Shown: piece by piece, positions 17,564 to 24,763 of the stretch
How positions within the stretch are numbered: position 1 is the first letter of the stretch
Layout of the letters: each line of letters begins with the position of its first letter
DNA from: Cytobacillus solani
Lineage (GTDB): Bacteria; Bacillota; Bacilli; Bacillales; Cytobacillaceae
DNA: 64,000 nt
Assembly: GCF_001420595.1 (NCBI RefSeq)
Contig: NZ_LJIX01000006.1
Location: 3,891,058-3,955,057 of the forward strand
Direction: 5' to 3'
The notes under the pieces: generated by a model
The model's database searches: none
Told to the model about the DNA's origin: nothing
What the model saw: only the letters and a program-made list of their open reading frames with translations
Program-made: the position numbers and the translations under genes

Positions 17564-18247
17564 TTAAGATCCCTCCATTAAGTATTCAAATAAGAAAAAG
17601 CAGGCTGCAAAAAACAATAAATCATACGCAGCCATAAGCTGAAGCCATGAAACGGCATCCTTCATTCCTTCTTGCTCTAGCACAATTTTTGTTGCCTGAA
17701 CGGCGCCAATCATTAATGGACTTAGCAGCGGCAATAATAAAACTGGCAGCAGCATTTCACTATTTTTTGCATTTGCAGCAAGTGCCGCAAGAAACGTTCC
17801 GATCACGATGAATCCAATAGTGGCTGTAAGGACTATTAATAGAAACCAAATCATCTCGCCATGAAACCGGTAATCAAATAATAAAAATAAAATAGGGATG
17901 CTTATCAATTGAACGATAATAACGAGAACTAGGTTAGCTACCACCTTACCTAGAAAAATACTAGATGGGTCAATAGGTGCCACTCTCAATCCTGTTAAGC
18001 TATCATTCTCCTGCTCCGATATGAATGAGCGATTCAGCCCGAGCAAGCCAGAAAAAATCGTAATCACCCAAATCAGGCCTGGAATAATCGCTTTTACTGT
18101 ATTATTCGTTGGATCAAATGCAAAGCTGAAAATCAGGATGACTAAACTTGAAAAGATAATCATCATTCCAATGGTCTGTTTCGACTTCAATTCATTCCGT
18201 AAGTCTTTCGCTGCTATCGTTAAGGCATCCGCAAGAATAATCTTCAT
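17564..18247 (-). CDS. ccmB: Heme exporter membrane subunit CcmB
   Basis: The 227-residue protein has six hydrophobic segments and the CcmB pattern near the N-terminus (AKDLRNELKSKQTIG) and LLGLNRSFISEQENDSLTGL. It forms the CcmAB ABC complex that drives release of heme-loaded CcmE from CcmC. It overlaps the end of ccmA by 4 bp (ATGA), a sign of translational coupling. Confidence 0.92.
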   Translation of the reverse strand: MKIILADALTIAAKDLRNELKSKQTIGMMIIFSSLVILIFSFAFDPTNNTVKAIIPGLIWVITIFSGLLGLNRSFISEQENDSLTGLRVAPIDPSSIFLGKVVANLVLVIIVQLISIPILFLLFDYRFHGEMIWFLLIVLTATIGFIVIGTFLAALAANAKNSEMLLPVLLLPLLSPLMIGAVQATKIVLEQEGMKDAVSWLQLMAAYDLLFFAACFFLFEYLMEGS

Positions 18248-18948
18248 TTCCCGATCACCGCCGCTTCATACCATTTCTTAAATGACATCAATTCTAATTG
18301 AGGGTCAATATTCCTATCACTAATCACCCTTCCTTTATTCAATATAAGCACCCGATCACATACATTTATCACCTGTTCGAAATCATGAGAGATTAATAGG
18401 ATCGAAATCCCTTGTTTCTGTCTCTCTTTCATTAATTGATTTAGCAGTGAGACTGCTTCTTGATCCAATCCGGTATGCGGTTCATCTAGAAGCAGGAATT
18501 CAGGTTCTGCAAGAAGAACTCGGGCAATGGCCAATCGCTGGATCATTCCCCTTGAAAAGGAACGAATAGGTATATCTTTAAAATAATGCAGTCCAACTGC
18601 TTTAAGCAGCTCCATTCCCTTCTCCTCGATATTTTTTACTTTGTATAACTTACCGTAGAATCGTAAATTTTCTAGCGGTGTCAAAGAGTTGTATAAAAAA
18701 GACTCATGTCCGAGATAGCCGATTCTCTTTTTCAAAAGATGAGTTTTCTTCTTTATTTGCTCACCGTTTAGAAGAATTTCTCCACTTGTTGGCTGCATCA
18801 GACCAGCGGCAAGCTTAAAAAATGTGCTCTTCCCAGCTCCGTTTGGTCCGATCACAGCAACACTCTCTCCCGGAGATAAGGCCAGAGAAAAATTTCTTAA
18901 GATAATCTTGTCACCAATTATTTTTGTGATTTCTTTTAGCTCAAGCAT
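18244..18948 (-). CDS. ccmA: ABC ATPase CcmA
   Basis: The 234-residue ATPase has Walker A GPNGAGKS (34-41), the signature region SRGMIQRLAIAR (the usual SGG is SRG here) and Walker B FLLLDEPHTGLD. It powers CcmAB. The start MLELKE (ATG at 18946-18948) is chosen because the open frame upstream passes through a structured repeat element and has no homology. The ribosome site is weak (AGTTGGA). The gap of about 220 bp to the previous gene is filled by that element. Confidence 0.9.
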   Translation of the reverse strand: MLELKEITKIIGDKIILRNFSLALSPGESVAVIGPNGAGKSTFFKLAAGLMQPTSGEILLNGEQIKKKTHLLKKRIGYLGHESFLYNSLTPLENLRFYGKLYKVKNIEEKGMELLKAVGLHYFKDIPIRSFSRGMIQRLAIARVLLAEPEFLLLDEPHTGLDQEAVSLLNQLMKERQKQGISILLISHDFEQVINVCDRVLILNKGRVISDRNIDPQLELMSFKKWYEAAVIGK

Positions 18949-18984
18949 ATAATCCAACTCTTTCTGTAAAAGGATCATGAGAAA

Positions 18985-19125
18985 AGCGCAAGCGCCTTGC
19001 TTAGCGACGTATGGACTGGACCGCCTCCGACGAGATAAAGGAAACACGAAGAGCGATCGCGCATTCGTGCTTGACTTATCGCAGGAGGAAGTGGGAAGTC
19101 CATTAGGCGCTGGAGCTAGACAGTA
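18985..19125. repeat. Extended-hairpin intergenic element inside the ccm operon
   Basis: Nested complementary blocks read inward: AGCGCCT (18991), ATGGACT (19011), CCTCC (19024), GATAA (19033), CACGAA (19045), then their complements TTCGTG (19064), TTATC (19076), GGAGG (19084), AGTCCAT (19097), AGGCGCT (19105). The whole segment can fold into one interrupted hairpin about 120 nt long in RNA of either strand. GC content is higher than its surroundings. It looks like a dispersed Bacillaceae intergenic repeat placed between the 112-residue gene and ccmA. Confidence 0.75.
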
Positions 19126-19168
19126 ATCCAAGTTCAAAATGTATACATTTTTTATAGGTGGGGCTTCA

Positions 19169-19507
19169 TCAAGTAAATCGAATCAGCTCACTTTTGACAT
19201 TATTCAGATGAAGCTCATATTCATTCTTTCGATTGATATATTGATCTTCACCTATCTCTCCCTGCATCTTTTGTTTATCCAGCAAGGCCATTTGATCTTC
19301 AATTACCGACTTCTTCTTTAAGAGCAGTTGAAATTGATTTTCATCAGCAGCAAACTCTTGTTTATAGGTGTGGTTTTTTCTTTGAATAAACACAATCATG
19401 ACAGTAACAACTATTAGAAATATTAGTACTGCATGCGGGTCAAACATATTGAGAAAAGGTGTTCCCAGCCAAAAGTTAACAAGCCAATCCGGGTGAAACG
19501 GCGGCAT
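19169..19507 (-). CDS. Unknown membrane protein of the ccm cluster
   Basis: The 112-residue protein has one transmembrane segment (about 25-42, AVLIFLIVVTVMIVFI) and a C-terminal helical tail with a GEIGEDQYINRKNEYELHL segment like the short SHOCT-type helices. The ATG at 19505-19507 follows AAGGGGTGA and is preferred to a GTG three codons earlier. Its place between ccmI-like and ccmA genes suggests a scaffold in cytochrome c assembly, but no homologue is recognised. Confidence 0.65.
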   Translation of the reverse strand: MPPFHPDWLVNFWLGTPFLNMFDPHAVLIFLIVVTVMIVFIQRKNHTYKQEFAADENQFQLLLKKKSVIEDQMALLDKQKMQGEIGEDQYINRKNEYELHLNNVKSELIRFT

Positions 19508-19519
19508 TTCAATCACCCC

Positions 19520-19882
19520 TTATCCCTTTTTTTGTTTCCGTATTTTGTTCAGTTCTTTTAGAATTTCACGATCAACAATATCCATATCTCTGTTTCCCTT
19601 TGGCTGGATTCTATTTTGTTTTGTCTCTGATTTTAAATAACTAGCTGCAAGTGTATGATACTGTTTCTTCATCCTCTCAAAATCATCTTGGGTCAACTTC
19701 TTCATTAGAAAGTCCATTTCCAGTTCATTTACTGCTGCATAGATCATTTCTACAGGCATTTCTGTTTCCCTTACTCCTGAATTGCTATAGTTTTCTTCAC
19801 CTTTATTAAAAAAGGGAGAAACAATAAAGTAAAAACAGGTAATAACGATCATTGATCCGAGGAGTAAAAAAATGTAATCCAT
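19520..19882 (-). CDS. CcmI-like protein (N-terminal part)
   Basis: The 120-residue protein has an N-terminal membrane helix followed by a cytoplasmic or external helical domain with NELEMDFLMKKLTQDDFERMKKQY, which matches the first part of CcmI/CycH (TM plus a linker, ELE.D...GKL...DY). It lacks the TPR domain of full-length CcmI. CcmI holds apocytochromes for the heme lyase. It sits directly after the CcmH-like gene, the standard order. Confidence 0.65.
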   Translation of the reverse strand: MDYIFLLLGSMIVITCFYFIVSPFFNKGEENYSNSGVRETEMPVEMIYAAVNELEMDFLMKKLTQDDFERMKKQYHTLAASYLKSETKQNRIQPKGNRDMDIVDREILKELNKIRKQKKG

Positions 19883-19900
19883 AGTGATTTCTCCTTTTGT

Positions 19901-20419
19901 TCAAAAGTGCTTTTTCCGCTCTTCTTCAAAGGTAATTTCAACAATTTCTCTTTCCATTTCAGTCATTTCGTCACAGACTATAGGTACTGTTTCCTTTCCA
20001 CCTTGTTTATACGTTAATTTCTTAATGCCGAAACCAACTACAATGGCTCCTAATAAAAATCCGAGTGCAGGAGTTATCCAAGCAATGATGCCGCTGCTAT
20101 CTGTTGCAGGGGTACGGAGTGCCGCCTGACCATATTCATCAATATAGGATTGCAGGATCTTCCTTTCAGACTGTCCCTGATTTAATGCCTCAATAACTTC
20201 CTCATAATAGACTTTTTTAATGGAACAAGTAGAAATATCATGATCTGCGTGTCCCTGCATATCTAACTGATTAATAATAGATTGGAATTCCTTGGAATTA
20301 TAATCAAACTTTGTATTTGCCTTTACTCTTTTTTCATTAAAACCTAGGTCAATCAGAATGATAGATGCTATCATAGCGAGTGAGCATTTTATCATTCTCC
20401 TCCTTGTTAATTCTTTCAT
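19901..20419 (-). CDS. CcmH-like protein lacking the LRCxxC motif
   Basis: The 172-residue protein has an N-terminal membrane segment, a three-helix domain and a C-terminal membrane helix, as in CcmH/CycL. Matching landmarks are FQSIINQLDM, LNQGQSERKILQSYIDEYG and ALRTP before the second helix. Where CcmH has LRCPxC, this protein reads LDMQGH, and the only nearby cysteine is Cys65 in STCSIKK. Thiol chemistry of a normal CcmH is therefore not possible. It overlaps ccmF by 4 bp (ATGA). Confidence 0.75.
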   Translation of the reverse strand: MKELTRRRMIKCSLAMIASIILIDLGFNEKRVKANTKFDYNSKEFQSIINQLDMQGHADHDISTCSIKKVYYEEVIEALNQGQSERKILQSYIDEYGQAALRTPATDSSGIIAWITPALGFLLGAIVVGFGIKKLTYKQGGKETVPIVCDEMTEMEREIVEITFEEERKKHF

Positions 20420-22395
20420 GACTGAACACCTGCCTGCCGGCCATTCACTCTAAAGAAGGATGAAGTCTTTCCTCCAATAAGCGCAATGGCTGTTCCGATC
20501 ATCATCAAAATTCCTCCTGCCCAAATCCAGCTGACAAAGGGATTAATTTTCACAACAACAGTCACTTTCTCTTTGCTTTCCCATGAGCTGAGCACAACAT
20601 ATAAGTCCTCTTTCCAATTCGTTTTTATTGCTACTTCTGAAGAAGGCTCCGGCCATGTTCCATAGAATATTTTCTCTGGATGGATAGTTCCATTGCTTTT
20701 GCCTTTATATTTAACATCAATATCTGCTGCAACAATTCCATTGCCTCTTTCTTCCGTCTCAGTCAGCTCATTAAAGGTAAGCTCGTAATTTCCGACTTTA
20801 AAGCTTTCACCTTGATTTACCGTTTTCATTACCTCTTCAGAGTAAGCATTAGAAGAAATGACTCCAACTGCAATAACTGCAATCCCGATATGAACGATGT
20901 AACCGCCATATCTTCGCTGATTTTTCCTTGTTAATTGGAAAGCAGCTTTTAAGAATCCTTCTTTCGTTGCCTTTCTCCTTGCTCTCACACCACGCCAAAA
21001 CTCGGCTAGATGTACATTAAACATAAATACAGTAACCGTTAGACCAATAATGGCATATATTCCTTTTACACCCATTGCTACAAGAGCTCCTGCAAATAGA
21101 AGAGCTACGATTATTGGTGCAAGTGTATTTTTGAGAAACCGCTCAAAGACAGCCTTTTGCCACGAAATAAGTGGACAAATGGCCATTAAAAGCAAGAGGG
21201 CAAGCATAATGGGCGCCATCACTTTATTAAAATATGGGGCACCCACATTTACTTTCGTTCCCGTTAATGTTTCAGAAATTAGCGGATACATCGTTCCAAA
21301 GAAAACAGCAAATGCCGCAGCAACTAATATGAAGTTATTTAATAAGAAACTGCTTTCCTTTGAAAAATAAGCTTCAATTGGCTTGCTTTCCTTTTTAATC
21401 AGCTGATAACGAGTTATAACAACATAAATAGCAAAGATCATCATAAAAGCCATAAAAATTAAGAAATAGGTTCCTAGATTACTATCACCAAAGGCATGAA
21501 CACTTGTTAAAATCCCGCTTCGTACAAGGAATGTCCCAAAGAGAGAGAGAATATAGGACAAGATAATTAAGCTTAAATTCCATGTTCTAAGCATATTTTT
21601 TCTTTCTTGAATCATAACCGAATGCAGAAAAGCAGAAACCGTCAACCAAGGAAGGAAGGATGCATTTTCTACTGGATCCCATGCCCAATAGCCGCCCCAG
21701 CCAAGTTCAAGATAGGCCCACCATCCGCCGACAATATTGCCGATTGTTAGAAAGAGCCAGGCTGTAAGTGTCCATCTTCTTGTTAATTTTATCCATCCTG
21801 AATCCATGTTCTTCATTAGCAATGCGGCAATGGCATAAGCAAATGGCACGGCTAGTCCGACGTATCCCATATATAAAGTGACAGGATGAATGACCATTCC
21901 AGGATTTTGGAGCATTGGATTCAGCCCCTTGCCATCAGCCGGAATCGTATCTGTCATCTCGAATGGATTTGCATTAAAGACCATTACAATATAGAAAAAC
22001 AGAATATTTAACAGCAAAACATTGGAAACATACGGAATCATATTGTTTTGCTTTTTCTTACTTAACACGATGATGGCAGCATATATACTTAATAAAAATG
22101 CCCATAGCAATAAGGATCCTGCGTTTCCTGCCCAAAAAGCGGCAAGCTTATAAACAAGCGGCAGCTGATTATTTGTGTAGGCTGCAACATATTTGAATTG
22201 AAATTGGCTCGTACCAAGAATATAGAAAAGCAGAAAAGCAGATATACTCGTTACAAAAGCAAGGGATAGGATTCCTCCCCTAGCACTTTCCAACCATTTT
22301 CTATTATTTTTTTTCATCCCGATAATATTTGCTGCTAACGAGTATAACGAAATGACGATTCCCAGTATAAGAGCGATATTGCCGATTAGATACAT
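20416..22395 (-). CDS. ccmF: Cytochrome c heme lyase CcmF
   Basis: The 659-residue polytopic protein has about 15 membrane helices and the WWD heme-handling domain (WGGYWAWDPVENASFLPWL, about residues 236-254). Early landmarks are FWAGNAGSLLLWAFLL and NPMLQNPGMVIHPVTLYMGYVGL. It attaches heme to apocytochrome c. Length is typical of System I CcmF rather than the shorter System II CcsA. It follows ccmE by 20 bp. Confidence 0.95.
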   Translation of the reverse strand: MYLIGNIALILGIVISLYSLAANIIGMKKNNRKWLESARGGILSLAFVTSISAFLLFYILGTSQFQFKYVAAYTNNQLPLVYKLAAFWAGNAGSLLLWAFLLSIYAAIIVLSKKKQNNMIPYVSNVLLLNILFFYIVMVFNANPFEMTDTIPADGKGLNPMLQNPGMVIHPVTLYMGYVGLAVPFAYAIAALLMKNMDSGWIKLTRRWTLTAWLFLTIGNIVGGWWAYLELGWGGYWAWDPVENASFLPWLTVSAFLHSVMIQERKNMLRTWNLSLIILSYILSLFGTFLVRSGILTSVHAFGDSNLGTYFLIFMAFMMIFAIYVVITRYQLIKKESKPIEAYFSKESSFLLNNFILVAAAFAVFFGTMYPLISETLTGTKVNVGAPYFNKVMAPIMLALLLLMAICPLISWQKAVFERFLKNTLAPIIVALLFAGALVAMGVKGIYAIIGLTVTVFMFNVHLAEFWRGVRARRKATKEGFLKAAFQLTRKNQRRYGGYIVHIGIAVIAVGVISSNAYSEEVMKTVNQGESFKVGNYELTFNELTETEERGNGIVAADIDVKYKGKSNGTIHPEKIFYGTWPEPSSEVAIKTNWKEDLYVVLSSWESKEKVTVVVKINPFVSWIWAGGILMMIGTAIALIGGKTSSFFRVNGRQAGVQS

Positions 22396-22415
22396 GTTGT
22401 TGTCACCCGCCTGTC

Positions 22416-22862
22416 TTATTCATCCTGCTTATTTTCGTTCATGTTTTTATGCATTTCCATGTCATAGTTTTCTGTATCTTCCCCTTCATACTTTGAAGGG
22501 CATTTCGTCTGAACCTTTTCTGCTTCAAACACTCCATTATCCTTTATAAACCCTTCAACAATCACAATGACATCATCTGAAAAATTATCTGGTTTAACTC
22601 CCTTATAAATAATAGGAAGGGTTGCACTGCTTTCTTCATCAACAATTTCGAAGGTCAACTCAATCTTATCCGCATCCCATTTGACCGAATCTTGTTTTAG
22701 AAGTCCTTGAGTCAAAACGTACTCATCCTTATAGTTATCAGTAAGCAATTCCTCAATGGAAATCTCCTTGCTTCCTGCACTCGGCATGGTAGAAAAAAAC
22801 ATAATCATAATCGCAACGGCAAAGAGTGACAAACCAAAGATAATTTTTTTGTTTTTAGACAT
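22416..22862 (-). CDS. ccmE: Heme chaperone CcmE, cysteine-type variant
   Basis: The 148-residue protein has an N-terminal membrane anchor (about 7-25) and the beta-barrel OB-fold domain of CcmE (VLTQGLLKQDSV, VIVIVEGFIKDNGVFEAEKVQTKCPSKY). Canonical CcmE binds heme through His in HxxxY. Here the motif is Cys121-P-S-K-Tyr125, the CxxxY variant known from archaea and some sulfate reducers. The acidic, Met-rich C-terminal tail (about 128-148) is flexible. The ATG follows AGGGGGA. Confidence 0.93.
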   Translation of the reverse strand: MSKNKKIIFGLSLFAVAIMIMFFSTMPSAGSKEISIEELLTDNYKDEYVLTQGLLKQDSVKWDADKIELTFEIVDEESSATLPIIYKGVKPDNFSDDVIVIVEGFIKDNGVFEAEKVQTKCPSKYEGEDTENYDMEMHKNMNENKQDE

Positions 22863-22865
22863 TTT

Positions 22866-23840
22866 TTATCCCCCTAGTTTTTTTAGCAATTCATCGTATT
22901 CTTGTTGAGAAATACTCCCTTCTAAAAGCATTGCTCGTAAACGCGATTTTTTCGCTTTTTCATCTTTCTGTATCTCACCTGATTGTTTATTGTGAATCGG
23001 ATGAGACCCTTTTTTCCTCTTCATGAGGAAAATAAGCAGGATTGCAGCGATTGCACTTACACCCCCAACAACAGTAAGAATTAACCACATTGGCAGCGTT
23101 TCATTTTTCTGCATTGCTTTTTCTGCATGCTCCGAATTTCCTGTCATCTCTTCCATAATTTCCATTGTTGTTTTTGTTTCTGACCGCTTATACTCAAGCT
23201 GAAATTCTTTGGTCACATCGGGCTTCATTCCTTGAATCTGGTATAAGAACATATTCATCCCATATCCATTTTCTTGGTGGGAATCAGCTGCGGGAGTTAA
23301 TTGAAAGCTCTCAGATTTCAATGGTTCTAGAAAAACCATACTGACGAGACCAATATCAGCAAAACTTTTAAATTGATACGATAATTTCTTTGTTTCCTTG
23401 TTACCAATTAATTGGTTTGTATAATATTCAACGACAAATTTGTATGGCTCATTTGGCCGTATATCTTCGCTTGTTTTCCACGAGATTGTTCGATTTTTTT
23501 TATCCATTTCATATTCGATTTCATTCAGCTCTGTTAAATCTCGATTATAATCTGCGACAAATCCTATTCGGAATTCATCCTCGTCCATTGGAAGAGGGAT
23601 CTCAATTTCTCCTTTAACGGGTCGATCTGTCGGATTGATTAACGTGCCATGATAACCAATCAATAAAGAAGGATGACTTTTTTCTTTATCCTTTGGATGA
23701 TTAGCATACTCTGGCATAACTTGAACCTTTAACTCTTCCATCTTGAGGATAGAGGCTTGATTTTCAGCTCCTGTGTAGCTTGGTAAACTAACAAGGAAAA
23801 TCATCATCCCTATCCAAGTCAAGATTGTTTTTTTCATCAT
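22866..23840 (-). CDS. Unknown exported membrane protein, first gene of the ccm cluster
   Basis: The 324-residue protein has a signal peptide (1-25), a beta-rich extracellular region (about 30-240), one transmembrane helix (about 250-272) and a basic cytoplasmic tail ending in a SHOCT-like helix pair (LRAMLLEGSISQQEYDELLKKL). No cysteines are present in the ectodomain. It is separated from ccmE by 3 bp, so it belongs to the operon. Its function is not known; a role in presenting apocytochrome or regulating the Ccm complex is a guess. Confidence 0.7.
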   Translation of the reverse strand: MMKKTILTWIGMMIFLVSLPSYTGAENQASILKMEELKVQVMPEYANHPKDKEKSHPSLLIGYHGTLINPTDRPVKGEIEIPLPMDEDEFRIGFVADYNRDLTELNEIEYEMDKKNRTISWKTSEDIRPNEPYKFVVEYYTNQLIGNKETKKLSYQFKSFADIGLVSMVFLEPLKSESFQLTPAADSHQENGYGMNMFLYQIQGMKPDVTKEFQLEYKRSETKTTMEIMEEMTGNSEHAEKAMQKNETLPMWLILTVVGGVSAIAAILLIFLMKRKKGSHPIHNKQSGEIQKDEKAKKSRLRAMLLEGSISQQEYDELLKKLGG

Positions 23841-23881
23841 TTGACACCCTTTCCGATGGGAAACTCATATTATGAACATTT

Positions 23882-23897
23882 TGTGAATAATTTCACA
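23882..23897. promoter_or_regulatory. FNR/CRP-type dyad upstream of the ccm-nrf operon
   Basis: The sequence TGTGA-ATAATT-TCACA is a perfect match to the TGTGA-N6-TCACA consensus of the Bacillus Fnr regulator. It lies 42 bp upstream of the first gene. A candidate promoter (TTGTGT, 17 bp, TATACA) lies just upstream on the minus strand, and weaker -10-like sequences lie downstream, so whether the site would activate or repress cannot be fixed. Confidence 0.75.
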
Positions 23898-24078
23898 TGT
23901 ATACTTTTAGAAAAGAACCGACACAACTTGAAGTAAAGTCTATTCTTTTAATCCATCGAGACCCTCTTTATTTGCTTACCTTATTTAAACCATTTTATAA
24001 GGCTGTTCATCTGTGACTTTAAGCACGTTATATCTGTAAGTTCTTTACCACTTTGTGAACGAGGAAAATTCACTAATT

Positions 24079-24109
24079 AAAAACCCTGATGCATAAGATC
24101 GCATCAGGG
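24079..24109 (-). terminator. Terminator of the ytzC operon
   Basis: A perfect 9-bp stem (CCCTGATGC / GCATCAGGG, 24084-24109) is followed on the minus strand by TTTTTAATTAG. It lies 12 bp after the small-gene stop codon. Confidence 0.85.
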
Positions 24110-24121
24110 CATTTATTATTC

Positions 24122-24286
24122 TTATTCAGGATGGAATTTGGATGTAACTGGCTGTCCTTTTTTTTCATACATTTTCTTTGCCTGCTTAACTAAATCAAAA
24201 TCACTGCCTAATTCTAAATCATTGCTATTTACGCCATTTTTCGTTTTCTGTTCAGGGTTATTCTGCTTTGAACGTTTTTTCACCAT
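24122..24286 (-). CDS. Small hydrophilic protein of unknown function
   Basis: This 54-residue gene has an ATG at 24284-24286 preceded by GGAGGG. The protein begins MVKKRSKQNN and contains DLELGSDFDLVKQAKKMYEKK, a charged helical stretch without membrane segment. It lies 11 bp after ytzC and ends just before a terminator, so it is a genuine operon member. The composition recalls small spore or core proteins, but no family is assigned. Confidence 0.7.
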   Translation of the reverse strand: MVKKRSKQNNPEQKTKNGVNSNDLELGSDFDLVKQAKKMYEKKGQPVTSKFHPE

Positions 24287-24297
24287 TCCATTCCCTC

Positions 24298-24564
24298 CTA
24301 ATCATGCGGAAGAATTATCATCTGGTTCTGAAGCTGCTGCAATTGGAGCCTCATTCGATGAAGCTGCTCTCGCTGCTGTGCATTCGCGCTAAGTGCCATC
24401 TTAGCTAAGTCATTATAAGCATTCTCAAGAGATTGAAGCGCATTTGTATACCCTTCATCATTATAATGCGCCTGCAGTCTCCCCTCTTCATACTGATCAT
24501 GTGCAAAGCGAATCGCATCCTCGCATTGTTGAATAAGCTTATCCATCGATTCACGAGTTGCCAT
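24298..24564 (-). CDS. ytzC: YtzC (DUF2524) protein
   Basis: The 88-residue helical protein matches the Bacillus YtzC family at full length (MDKLIQQCEDAIRFAHDQYEEG, LQSLENAYNDLAKM, then a Gln-rich coiled coil). Function is unknown. It is divergent from ytqA, as in B. subtilis. The start has a GGAGGGG site. Confidence 0.8.
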   Translation of the reverse strand: MATRESMDKLIQQCEDAIRFAHDQYEEGRLQAHYNDEGYTNALQSLENAYNDLAKMALSANAQQREQLHRMRLQLQQLQNQMIILPHD

Positions 24565-24763
24565 CTATTCCCCTCCTACTTCAGAATGGGTTTTTAAGAA
24601 GCTTCAGGCTTCATCCATTAGTTTGTTCATATTTTCGCTTCCTATTATATAAATTGCTGGCAATATAACTTGAAACAATTTACTTTGGCTATCAGTATTA
24701 CTTCATGTTATGATTATTTTTATGCAGTATTTTCGATATGACTTACTTATAGGAGGTTTCTGA

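Noticed and set aside
18949-19137. N-terminal extension of CcmA
   Set aside because: The extra frame crosses the hairpin element and has no homology; the ATPase fold starts at MLELKE.
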